DNA of 5,930 nt from contig JASHVB010000561.1 in NCBI GenBank assembly GCA_030039695.1, positions 1-5,930 of the forward strand, written 5' to 3'. Positions within the stretch are counted from its first letter, which is position 1. The number at the start of each line of letters is the position of its first letter. A model generated the notes under the pieces. It was not told the origin of the DNA. It made no database searches and saw only the letters and a program-made list of their open reading frames with translations. Both the position numbers and the translations under genes were made by a program. This document shows positions 1-5,625 of the stretch, piece by piece. The DNA is from Acetobacteraceae bacterium. Lineage in GTDB: Bacteria; Pseudomonadota; Alphaproteobacteria; Acetobacterales; Acetobacteraceae.

Positions 1-284
1 CACGGCGGCGGCGCGTCGCCCTGCCATCCGGCTCCATAGCCGTCGTGACGGCTGTATCCCCAGCAGCCCATGTGTCGCCCTCCGAGTGCACAAAACAGCA
101 GGATGAAGCCCACCGGCCACCAGAACATGAAGCCGAGGATCGTCGCGACGATCCAGATCGCCCGGTTGCCGCTATGCCAGTGCCAGTAACTCCACCGGGG
201 TGCGTTCCAGGCCGGTCCGGCGCCCCAGGGCGAGGCTTCCGCGCCCGAACCGCCGTAACCTGGTTGGTTTGTTGCGCTGGCCAT
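1..284 (-). CDS. DUF2852-like small membrane protein, 3' end cut by window edge
   Basis: The frame is open from the ATG at 284 down to the left edge (94 codons with no stop), so the C-terminus is missing. The first ~40 residues are rich in Gly, Ala, Trp and His. One hydrophobic segment follows at about residues 43-67 (IWIVATILGFMFWWPVGFIL), then a soluble Gly/Tyr/Trp-rich tail with a CW pair near 74-75. A single helix carrying GF-x(3)-WPVG-like residues after a Trp-rich start is typical of the DUF2852 family, whose members are short inner-membrane proteins of unknown function. The start is supported by GAGG six bases upstream and by a good promoter just beyond it. I recognise the family by its look only; no biochemical role is implied. 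The edge codon is incomplete (TG-), so the stop could lie immediately outside. Confidence 0.72.
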   Translation of the reverse strand, partial: MASATNQPGYGGSGAEASPWGAGPAWNAPRWSYWHWHSGNRAIWIVATILGFMFWWPVGFILLFCALGGRHMGCWGYSRHDGYGAGWQGDAPPP

Positions 285-299
285 GGCTGACCTCATGTG

Positions 300-320
300 A
301 ATGTAAGTGACATTTACATT
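300..320. promoter_or_regulatory. 21-bp palindromic operator overlapping the -10 element
   Basis: The arms AATGTAA (300-306) and TTACATT (314-320) are perfect inverted repeats around a 7-base centre (GTGACAT) whose inner TG-A-CA is itself symmetric. In total 9 of 10 base pairs match about position 310. The site covers the -10 hexamer and the predicted transcription start of the minus-strand gene, where a bound repressor would block RNA polymerase. Length, symmetry and AT-rich arms resemble TetR-family operators (an inference). No regulator gene is visible in the window, so the protein that binds here is unknown. Confidence 0.6.
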
Positions 321-344
321 AGGCATCGGCCGCAGGAGCGTCAA
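316..344 (-). promoter_or_regulatory. sigma-70-type promoter of the DUF2852-like gene
   Basis: Reading the minus strand, TTGACG (344-339) is followed by exactly 17 bases and then TAATGT (321-316). These match the -35 and -10 consensus at 5/6 and 4/6 positions. The expected transcription start lies near 308-310, leaving a ~25-base leader with GAGG before the ATG at 284. Element quality, spacing and distance to the gene all agree. No start site has been measured. Confidence 0.6.
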
Positions 345-434
345 GGAAATTCTACACGGCAAATCGCAGCACCGGCCCGCAGCATGGTGCCACCCGTTCC
401 GCTGAGCCCGGATCGTCCACGGCCTTCAGCGCCA

Positions 435-462
435 GTGCCGCGTGCACGCCGGCCAGCGGCAC
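435..462 (-). terminator. possible stem-loop downstream of the radical SAM gene
   Basis: GTGCCGC (435-441) and GCGGCAC (456-462) are perfect 7-base inverted repeats with a 14-base loop, about 45-70 bases after the stop of the minus-strand gene ending at 506. No U-tract follows on the minus strand, so it is not a classical intrinsic terminator. It may only slow polymerase or protect a 3' end. I see no gene in 345-505; short open frames there look like chance in GC-rich DNA. Confidence 0.25.
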
Positions 463-505
463 AGGGGGTCGCTCAATCTCACGCGCCGTCGCGCTTGGCG
501 CTCGA

Positions 506-1693
506 TCAGAACAACGACAATTGCGCTTGTGCCGTTGCCGCCTCCCCGTTGGCGGGGATGGCGAAGCGGCCGCAGTCGAGGCCCTCGCGTGCCTCATCCA
601 AACCCCATTGCCGGGTCGCGCGCGCGAACCGGCGAAGCAACAGATCGGCATAGACGCCCTGCCCTGCCATGCGATGATGGAAACGAGGCTCCGACAGCAC
701 GCCGCCGCGCGTCTCGCGGATCAGGTTGAGGACGTGCTTCGCCCGTTCCGGGAAATGCGTCGCTAGCCAGTCCTCGAACATCTGCCGCAGTTCGTGCGGC
801 AACCGCAGCAGCACGTATCCGGCATGTCGAGCGCCGGCCCGCGCAGCGGCTTCCAGGATCTTCTCCATCTCCGCGTCATTCAAGCCCGGGATGACCGGCG
901 CCGTCATCACGCCGCATGGAACGCCCGCGCGGGTTAACTCAGCGATAGCGTGCAGCCGCCGCGCCGGGGTTGCAGCCCGCGGCTCCATCACCCGCGCCAG
1001 CGCGGGGTTCAGCGTGGTGATCGACACATAGACCCGCGCCAATTTCCGGCTGGCCATGCTCGACAAAATGTCGAGATCGCGCAGCACGCCAGCTGACTTC
1101 GTTACTATGCTAACCGGATGGTTAAACCGGTCCAGCACCTGGAGTACCCCGCGCGTCAACTTCAGGGTTCGCTCGACCGGTTGGTACGGGTCGGTGTTCG
1201 AGCCGAGCGCCAGCGTGCGCGGCACGTAGCCTGGCTTGCGCAACTCCTTCTCCAGCAGCTCCGCCACCTCGGGCTTGAAAATCAGCTTGGTCTCGAAATC
1301 CAGGCCCGGCGAGTAGCCGAGATAGGCGTGCGTCGGCCGCGCGTAGCAATAGATGCAGCCATGCTCGCAGCCGCGATACGGGTTCACCGCACGGTCGAAG
1401 CCGATGTCCGGCGAGGTGTTCCAGCTGATCGCCGAGCGGGTGGAATCCTTGGTCAGCGTGGTGGCAAGCTTCGGCAGTTCGCCGAACTCAGCCGTCAGCG
1501 TGTCCCATCCGTCGTCGAATGCGCTGGCGACCTGTTGTTCGAAACGCACCGGAGGATTGAGCGTCGCCCCTCGCCCGTGCCGCGCCAAGGATGGCATGGC
1601 GGCAGGCGGCAGCGATTCCGGCGCACCGGCGCGGTCCAGCGCGGCAAGGGACTCGGGATCCATGTCTCGATCGGTGATGGGGCGCATCTGCAT
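506..1693 (-). CDS. PA0069-family radical SAM protein (SPL-like) with C-terminal clamp-binding motif
   Basis: This 395-residue protein carries the radical SAM cluster motif CEHGCIYC, with Cys 109, 113 and 116 binding a [4Fe-4S] cluster that cleaves S-adenosylmethionine to start radical chemistry. The preceding NPYRGC (104-109) and the following YARPTH are hallmarks of the COG1533 group that includes spore photoproduct lyase, and LGSNTDPYQP (163-172) is the expected downstream motif. The N-terminal RGRGATLNP (40-47) and the length fit the PA0069 subfamily. The substrate is unknown; relation to photoproduct lyase suggests DNA repair. The last five residues are QLSLF, matching the beta-sliding-clamp binding consensus QL[SD]LF. 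The start ATG at 1693 has AGGGA only 3 bases away. Met3 (1687) would have 9 bases and is an equal or better start. A LexA-type box lies upstream. The antisense open frame of ~210 codons is a coding shadow. Confidence 0.9.
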   Translation of the reverse strand: MQMRPITDRDMDPESLAALDRAGAPESLPPAAMPSLARHGRGATLNPPVRFEQQVASAFDDGWDTLTAEFGELPKLATTLTKDSTRSAISWNTSPDIGFDRAVNPYRGCEHGCIYCYARPTHAYLGYSPGLDFETKLIFKPEVAELLEKELRKPGYVPRTLALGSNTDPYQPVERTLKLTRGVLQVLDRFNHPVSIVTKSAGVLRDLDILSSMASRKLARVYVSITTLNPALARVMEPRAATPARRLHAIAELTRAGVPCGVMTAPVIPGLNDAEMEKILEAAARAGARHAGYVLLRLPHELRQMFEDWLATHFPERAKHVLNLIRETRGGVLSEPRFHHRMAGQGVYADLLLRRFARATRQWGLDEAREGLDCGRFAIPANGEAATAQAQLSLF

Positions 1694-1749
1694 CGTTCCC
1701 TATCCGTTCTGAAACGCCCAACCATGGCAGAGCCGCGCTGGCCAGTCAA

Positions 1750-1764
1750 GAACATATAGCGAAC
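1750..1764 (-). promoter_or_regulatory. LexA (SOS) box, alphaproteobacterial type
   Basis: On the minus strand the sequence reads GTTCGCTATATGTTC, a perfect GTTC-N7-GTTC direct repeat, which is the established LexA recognition pattern of alphaproteobacteria. It lies 56 bp upstream of the radical SAM start (1693) and 108 bp upstream of the divergent gene at 1873, so the radical SAM gene is the more likely target. The box includes a weak -10-like TATATG (1758-1753). At 17-base spacing its -35 partner is the poor match TTCCCT (1781-1776). TTGACT (1749-1744) directly beside the box is another possible -35. The exact promoter is unresolved. LexA binding is inferred from pattern and position. Confidence 0.66.
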
Positions 1765-1872
1765 GCACTGACACCAGGGAAGAAGTAATCGCCAATTCGT
1801 CATCACGCGGCGGCTTTTCGCTCATCGATGCCGACCTAAACTTACTAAGACGATAACCCGCGGGAGGTGCCC

Positions 1873-2334
1873 ATGCCGTTCGATGGAAGCGACTTCGTCG
1901 CCACACCTGTCCAAAGCACGCCCGCAAAACCCCCCGCCCGCAGCCCCCTGCGGCTGCTCCGTCAGTTCGGGGAAAGTTTGCGCGCGCGCGGCCGAACACT
2001 GCCCTTTGCCGTACCGGCCGACGACCCGGCGCCCTCCCCCGACGCCACCACCATCCAGGTTCTGGGGCTCGCTCGTTCGCTGATTCAGGACGAGCGGCAT
2101 TGGATCCAACGCCGTTACGAGACGCTGGACGGCCGACGCTGCGCGGTTGGCGCCGTGCGCGCCGCCGTGCGCTTGCTCGGGATGCGCGCCGGGCCAGTAG
2201 ACCCACACCACGCGCTGCTGATGGTCGCGGTGTCGCGCGGCTTCACCGACATCGAAAAAATGAACGACCACTCGACGCACGCGCAGGTCATCTCGGCGTT
2301 CGATGAAGCGATCTACCGCCTGCGTGGCGCGTAG
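1873..2334 (+). CDS. DUF6197-like small protein of unknown function
   Basis: The gene encodes 153 residues. I chose the ATG at 1873 because GGAGG (1863-1867) sits 5 bases upstream. A GTG two codons earlier (1867) overlaps that ribosome site and is unlikely. Residues 1-60 are low-complexity and Pro-rich and probably disordered. The conserved part spans about 62-150: W77-x-Q79, D86-GRRCAVGAV (Cys90), then a helical stretch, FTDIEKMNDH with N131-D132, and a final FDEAI. This W-x-Q / GRxC / ND / FDxAI pattern recalls the DUF6197 family, which has no known function. No signal peptide or membrane segment is visible. It lies divergent from the radical SAM gene and 54 bp before rnhB on the same strand, so it may share a transcript with rnhB. 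I found no convincing promoter in 1765-1862. Confidence 0.72.
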   Translation: MPFDGSDFVATPVQSTPAKPPARSPLRLLRQFGESLRARGRTLPFAVPADDPAPSPDATTIQVLGLARSLIQDERHWIQRRYETLDGRRCAVGAVRAAVRLLGMRAGPVDPHHALLMVAVSRGFTDIEKMNDHSTHAQVISAFDEAIYRLRGA

Positions 2335-2359
2335 CAGGATCGATCATTCGGCTCGCCCG

Positions 2360-2390
2360 ACTCCCCCGCCGCCTGCTATGCGGCGGGAGT
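2360..2390 (+). promoter_or_regulatory. hairpin covering the rnhB ribosome site and GTG start
   Basis: The right arm GCGGCGGGAGT (2380-2390) pairs fully with ACTCCC plus GCCGC in the left arm (2360-2372), leaving a 2-base C bulge (2366-2367) and a 7-base loop (2373-2379). The right arm contains the only Shine-Dalgarno-like GGGAG and the first two bases of the GTG start of rnhB. Six bases further on is TTTT (2397-2400). The structure could hide the rnhB start from ribosomes, or act as a weak terminator for the upstream gene, or both. The pairing is read directly; its role is inferred. Confidence 0.5.
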
Positions 2391-3006
2391 GCCGAATTTT
2401 GCATTGGAAAAAGCGGCCGGAGGGCGCGTCGCGGGCGTTGATGAGGTGGGGCGAGGCCCGCTGGCCGGCCCGGTCGTGGCTGCGGCCGTTATCTTCCCGA
2501 CCGGCGTGCCGCGCAGACTGGCGGCGCTGCTGGATGACTCAAAAAAGCTGACCGCTGAACAACGCCTCGCGGCCTTCAAGGCGCTGCGGGCTTCCGGAAG
2601 GGCGGAAATCGGCGTCGGAGCCGCATCGGTCAGTGAAATCCATCGCCTGAATATCCTGCGGTCCACCTTGCTCGCCATGGCGCGCGCGGTGGCGCGTCTG
2701 CCCGCCCCGCCTGACCTTGCATTGGTCGACGGCAATCGGCCGCCGGACCTGGCCTGCCCCGTACGCTGCGTGATCGGCGGCGACGCGCGCTGCCTCTCGA
2801 TCGCCGCGGCATCGATCGTCGCGAAGGTCCTGCGTGATCGGGCGATGGTGCGCCTCGCGACGCGTTTTCCCGGCTACGGCTGGGAGACCAACGTCGGCTA
2901 CGCCACGGAATTCCATCGCGAGGCCCTGCAACGGCTCGGTCCCACCCGCCACCACCGCCCGGATTTCGGTTCGGTCTCGCAACTCACTCTCGATCTGTTG
3001 GATTGA
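2389..3006 (+). CDS. rnhB: ribonuclease HII
   Basis: RNase HII cuts the RNA strand of RNA-DNA hybrids and starts removal of single ribonucleotides from DNA in the cytoplasm, using metal ions. The 205-residue length is normal. The acidic active site is intact: D18 and E19 in [15 protein letters not shown]114 in ALVDGN and D132 in IGGDARC. Further family marks are DDSKKLT (49-55), the [13 protein letters not shown] block (138-150) and the C-terminal [11 protein letters not shown]. The start is GTG at 2389, giving the MPNFALE opening that suits alphaproteobacterial homologues. Its ribosome site is abutting rather than spaced, and both lie in a hairpin. An in-frame TTG at 2404 is the alternative. 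From memory, rnhB in many alphaproteobacteria is next to a PA0069 radical SAM gene and the ccrM methyltransferase; here the first is near, while a VOC gene stands where ccrM would be. Confidence 0.95.
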   Translation: MPNFALEKAAGGRVAGVDEVGRGPLAGPVVAAAVIFPTGVPRRLAALLDDSKKLTAEQRLAAFKALRASGRAEIGVGAASVSEIHRLNILRSTLLAMARAVARLPAPPDLALVDGNRPPDLACPVRCVIGGDARCLSIAAASIVAKVLRDRAMVRLATRFPGYGWETNVGYATEFHREALQRLGPTRHHRPDFGSVSQLTLDLLD

Positions 3007-3021
3007 TCGTGCCCACCCGGC

Positions 3022-3050
3022 GTGCCAATCGGCAAGGCAGCCGATATAGT
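3022..3050 (+). promoter_or_regulatory. sigma-70-type promoter of the VOC gene
   Basis: GTGCCA (3022-3027) and TATAGT (3045-3050) are separated by exactly 17 bases and match the -35 and -10 consensus at 4/6 and 5/6 positions. The expected start near 3057 leaves a leader of about 28 bases with GGAGG before the ATG at 3085. This suggests the VOC gene is transcribed on its own rather than only from rnhB, which ends 78 bases before it. Confidence 0.5.
3028..3045. repeat. inverted repeat filling the promoter spacer
   Basis: ATCGGC (3028-3033) and GCCGAT (3040-3045) are perfect inverted repeats with a 6-base centre, placed almost exactly between the -35 and -10 hexamers. A second pair, CGTGCC (3021-3026) and GGCACG (3060-3065), encloses it. 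A repressor or MerR-like activator site is possible from the position, but such short GC-rich repeats can arise by chance. Confidence 0.35.
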
Positions 3051-3084
3051 CGAGCCACTGGCACGACACTGACCGGAGGGAAGC

Positions 3085-3468
3085 ATGACCGAGTTCACCT
3101 GGGAGCACATCCATCTGCGTTCGCCGGATCCGGCAGCCACCGCGCAGTGGTACGAGGACAACCTGGGCGCCGAGGTGATCCGCACGCCGCAACCCGACGG
3201 CTCGACCCGCATCGACCTGAACCTCAGCGGCCAGAAGGTGTTCATCGCCCGCGCCGATCCGACCAGCACGGGCCCAGCACCGCAGACGCCTTACATGGGC
3301 CTCGACCACTTCGGCATGACGGTAGACAACATCGACGCTGCGGTCGCCGAGCTGAAGCGCAAAGGGGTGGCCTTCTCCTTGGAGCCGAAGACGATCCGCC
3401 CCGGCGTGCGCATCGCCTTCCTGACAGCACCGCAGAATGTATCGATTGAGCTCATCCAGCGAGGGTAG
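3085..3468 (+). CDS. VOC-family (glyoxalase/dioxygenase-fold) protein
   Basis: This 127-residue protein has the paired beta-alpha-beta-beta-beta layout of the vicinal oxygen chelate fold. The first module spans about 5-57 (EHIHLRSPDPAATAQWYEDN) and the second about 72-126 (GLDHFGMTVDNIDAAVAEL through VSIELIQRG). Likely metal ligands are H8 at the first strand, H75 in the LDHFGMTV strand and E122 in the last strand; the fourth is not clear. Members act as glyoxalases, epimerases, dioxygenases or drug-resistance proteins, and this sequence does not decide which. It is probably cytoplasmic, as no signal peptide is present. The ATG at 3085 has GGAGG ideally spaced. It is convergent with the glycosyltransferase gene and shows no functional link to its neighbours. 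Confidence 0.88.
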   Translation: MTEFTWEHIHLRSPDPAATAQWYEDNLGAEVIRTPQPDGSTRIDLNLSGQKVFIARADPTSTGPAPQTPYMGLDHFGMTVDNIDAAVAELKRKGVAFSLEPKTIRPGVRIAFLTAPQNVSIELIQRG

Positions 3469-3470
3469 CT

Positions 3471-3500
3471 ATGGCCGGCGCAAAGTCGGCCATCGCCGGC
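3471..3500. terminator. stem-loop between convergent genes, possible bidirectional terminator
   Basis: ATGGCCG (3471-3477) pairs with CGGCCAT (3487-3493) over a 9-base loop. An alternative pairing uses GCCGGCG (3474-3480) with CGCCGGC (3494-3500). The element begins 2 bases after the VOC stop and about 45 bases beyond the stop of the opposing gene, where a shared terminator would be expected. Neither strand shows a U-tract, so classical intrinsic termination is doubtful. Confidence 0.4.
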
Positions 3501-3543
3501 GCGGGCGGATCGGGCCAGACCGATGCCGTCCGGCCGCGCCGTC

Positions 3544-4575
3544 TCACTCGCCCCTGATTGGCACAAGGTGCGACAGAAAAATCTCCGCGCAGGCGCGCCA
3601 AGAATAGCGCTCGGCATGCGCGCGGCACGCGGCGCGATCGGCACGCAGCGCCTCCAGCGCTGCGGTGCGTAGATCGACATTCATTGCGCCGATCGTGCCC
3701 TTCGCATTGGCCATGACATCCATCGGGCCGGTGACCGGATAAGCGGCAACCGGCGTGCCGCACGCCAGCGCCTCCAGAATCACCAGCCCAAACGTATCGG
3801 TCAGCGAGGGAAATACGAACACGTCTGCGCCGGCATAGGAACGTGCCAATGCCTCGCCGTACCGCGGTCCGGCGAACACCACCCCCGGGTACGACCGGCG
3901 CAGCTGCTCAAGCTGCGGTCCGCCGCCCACCACCACCTTCGAGCCGGGCAGATCGAGATCGAGGAATGCCTCAATGTTTTTTTCCACCGCGACCCGGCCA
4001 ACGTACAGAAACACCGGCCTTGGCAGGCCCCAATCCTCGCGCGGTTCTGGCTTGAACAAGTCGAGGTCCACGCCCCGCGACCACGGGCGGATATTGCGGA
4101 AGCCACGTCGCCGCAGCTCGGTGCCCAGCGATTCGGTTGCCACCATGATGCCCTTGCCGGCGCCGTGGAACCGCCGCATCCAGGCATAGATCGGACGCGT
4201 CGGGATATGCGTCCGTGCGTTGATATATTCCGCGAACCGCGTATGGAACGCGGTGGTGAATGCGATGCCGCGTCGCCTGGCCCAGCTTCGCGCCGCAATT
4301 CCCAGCGGCCCCTCGGTAGCGATATGCAACGCGTCGGGCTTGAAGGTTTCGATCAGGCGCACCAGCCGCCGGCGCGGCAGCAGCGACAACGCGATGTCCG
4401 GGTAGGTCGGGCAGGGAACAGTGCGGAATTGGTCTGGCCCGATCACCGCGACCACATGGCCCATCGCCCGCAGCTCATCGGCCACGGTACTGAGTGTCCG
4501 GACGACGCCATTCACCTGCGGCGCCCAGGCGTCCGTCACGATCATGATGCGATACGAAGCAGCCGGCGGCAGCAT
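3544..4575 (-). CDS. GT4-family glycosyltransferase
   Basis: This 343-residue GT-B enzyme moves a sugar from a nucleotide-sugar donor to an acceptor. The N-terminal acceptor domain opens with VTDAWAPQVNGVVRTL (13-28), whose Gly-rich loop is typical of lipid mannosyl- and sulfoquinovosyltransferase relatives, and includes AFHTRF (109-114) with a likely active-site His111. The C-terminal donor domain has VGRVAVEKNIEAF (192-204) with Lys199, VVGGGP (215-220) and DTFGLVILEALACGTPVA (260-277), where Glu268 should bind the donor ribose. There is no signal peptide; it probably acts at the inner face of the membrane. The start ATG has AGGA nine bases upstream. It lies 34 bp after the phosphoesterase gene on the same strand, so the two are probably one operon. 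A lipid acceptor is inferred from family and neighbours; donor and product are not known. Confidence 0.9.
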   Translation of the reverse strand: MLPPAASYRIMIVTDAWAPQVNGVVRTLSTVADELRAMGHVVAVIGPDQFRTVPCPTYPDIALSLLPRRRLVRLIETFKPDALHIATEGPLGIAARSWARRRGIAFTTAFHTRFAEYINARTHIPTRPIYAWMRRFHGAGKGIMVATESLGTELRRRGFRNIRPWSRGVDLDLFKPEPREDWGLPRPVFLYVGRVAVEKNIEAFLDLDLPGSKVVVGGGPQLEQLRRSYPGVVFAGPRYGEALARSYAGADVFVFPSLTDTFGLVILEALACGTPVAAYPVTGPMDVMANAKGTIGAMNVDLRTAALEALRADRAACRAHAERYSWRACAEIFLSHLVPIRGE

Positions 4576-4609
4576 CGGATCGATTCCTGCAGCCGCCAGA
4601 ACACCCGCG

Positions 4610-5440
4610 TCAGGCAGTTTGCGCCACCCGCGCCCTCGGCGCGAAGAACGACAGCCTGTTCAGCGCAGCCCAATCGATCAGCTCGAGCCGCCCGTCGTGA
4701 TGTTCCACCAGCGCTGTACAGCTTTCTACCCAGTCGCCGTCATTTATATACCAGACGCCGCCCACCTTGCGCATCTGCGCATGGTGGATGTGCCCACACA
4801 CCACGCCATCGAACCCGCGCCGCTCGGCCTCGTGGGCGAGGGCATATTCAAAGCGGTCCACCGCCTTCACTGCTTCCTTGACCTGCCGCTTTAGCCAGGC
4901 GGACAGCGACCAGTAAGGATAGCCTAGCCGTCGGCGGCATGCATTGAAATAGCGGTTTACCGTCAGCGCGAACGTGTAGGCCCAGTCGCCAAGCAGGGCG
5001 AGGAACTTTGCGTAGCGGACCACGGAGTCAAATTCGTCACCGTGCATTACCAGCAGGCGCGTGCCGTCCGCCGTGACGTGCACCGCCTCCGCCCGCAGCT
5101 TGATGCCGGAGATTTCCAGCCCGAGCGGCAGCCAAGCGCGGAACATCTCATCGTGGTTACCCGGAATGTAGGTGACCTGCGTCCCACCGCGCGCAAGGCA
5201 GACGATCTGCCGCAGTACGTCGTCGTGATGCTCGTCCCAGTACCAGGACTTGCGCAACCGCCATCCGTCGATGATATCGCCAACGAGGTAAAGATACTCG
5301 CAGGATGCACGCCGCAGAAAATCAGCAAGAAAATCGGAACGGCAACCGCGCGTGCCAAGGTGCGTGTCCGAGATGAAGACGCTACGGTAAGCCGGCGGCC
5401 TGCCCGTTGTGGATAACGCGTTCATGCGAGCCCAGCGCAT
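4610..5440 (-). CDS. calcineurin-type phosphoesterase, LpxH-like (COG2908)
   Basis: The 276-residue protein has every metal-binding block of the calcineurin-like fold: SDTHLG (24-29; D25, H27), GDIIDGW (54-60; D55), GNHDEMF (94-100; N95, H96), MHGDEFD (132-138; H133) and GHIHHA (216-221; H217, H219), followed by NDGDWVES (233-240). Homologues are often called UDP-2,3-diacylglucosamine diphosphatase, the lipid A enzyme LpxH. However, true LpxH has GNRD in block 3 where this protein has GNHD, and many alphaproteobacteria use LpxI for that step, so the substrate is uncertain. A phospholipid-like or nucleotide-lipid substrate is plausible. The helical region at 140-200 probably forms a lid. Neither ATG at 5440 nor the in-frame ATG at 5425 (Met6) has a good ribosome site. 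It leads an operon with the glycosyltransferase. Confidence 0.87.
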   Translation of the reverse strand: MRWARMNALSTTGRPPAYRSVFISDTHLGTRGCRSDFLADFLRRASCEYLYLVGDIIDGWRLRKSWYWDEHHDDVLRQIVCLARGGTQVTYIPGNHDEMFRAWLPLGLEISGIKLRAEAVHVTADGTRLLVMHGDEFDSVVRYAKFLALLGDWAYTFALTVNRYFNACRRRLGYPYWSLSAWLKRQVKEAVKAVDRFEYALAHEAERRGFDGVVCGHIHHAQMRKVGGVWYINDGDWVESCTALVEHHDGRLELIDWAALNRLSFFAPRARVAQTA

Positions 5441-5625
5441 ACGGTGATTCGCATAGCTTGCGGATTAACATTTCGTGACGCGACGGGATTTTACATCTCG
5501 TATTGAAAGTAACGCCGCAGTCATCGCAGCGTCATCAAAGCGACGCAGAACCCTGGCAGCAAGGCGACTTCGTATTGGAGGAATCCGCCGATTTACACGC
5601 GCCTTCCACCGCTGCCCGTTCGCAC

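Noticed and set aside
488..508. Short stem GCGCC/GGCGC just after the radical SAM stop as a terminator
   Set aside because: It has only five pairs with a 9-base loop and no U-tract; in such GC-rich DNA it is expected by chance.
297..653. Open frames on both strands in the gap left of the radical SAM gene
   Set aside because: They run into the radical SAM gene out of frame, start inside the promoter palindrome or lack ribosome sites, and look random in composition.
1118..1759. Long plus-strand open frame (~210 codons) opposite the radical SAM gene
   Set aside because: It is antisense to a clear gene with intact motifs, is Arg-rich with no recognisable domain, and comes from high GC at third codon positions.
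2539..3309. Minus-strand open frame of ~250 codons across rnhB and the VOC gene
   Set aside because: It crosses two well-supported genes and an intergenic promoter, and it shows no protein family signature.
4165..4894. Plus-strand open frames opposite the glycosyltransferase and phosphoesterase genes
   Set aside because: They are low-complexity Arg/Pro/His-rich translations with no motif, while the opposite strand has complete enzyme signatures.
5441..5625. Promoters in the divergent gap before the lipid kinase and the phosphoesterase
   Set aside because: TAAAAT on the minus strand (about 5487-5492) has no acceptable -35 at normal spacing, and no plus-strand pair of hexamers was convincing.
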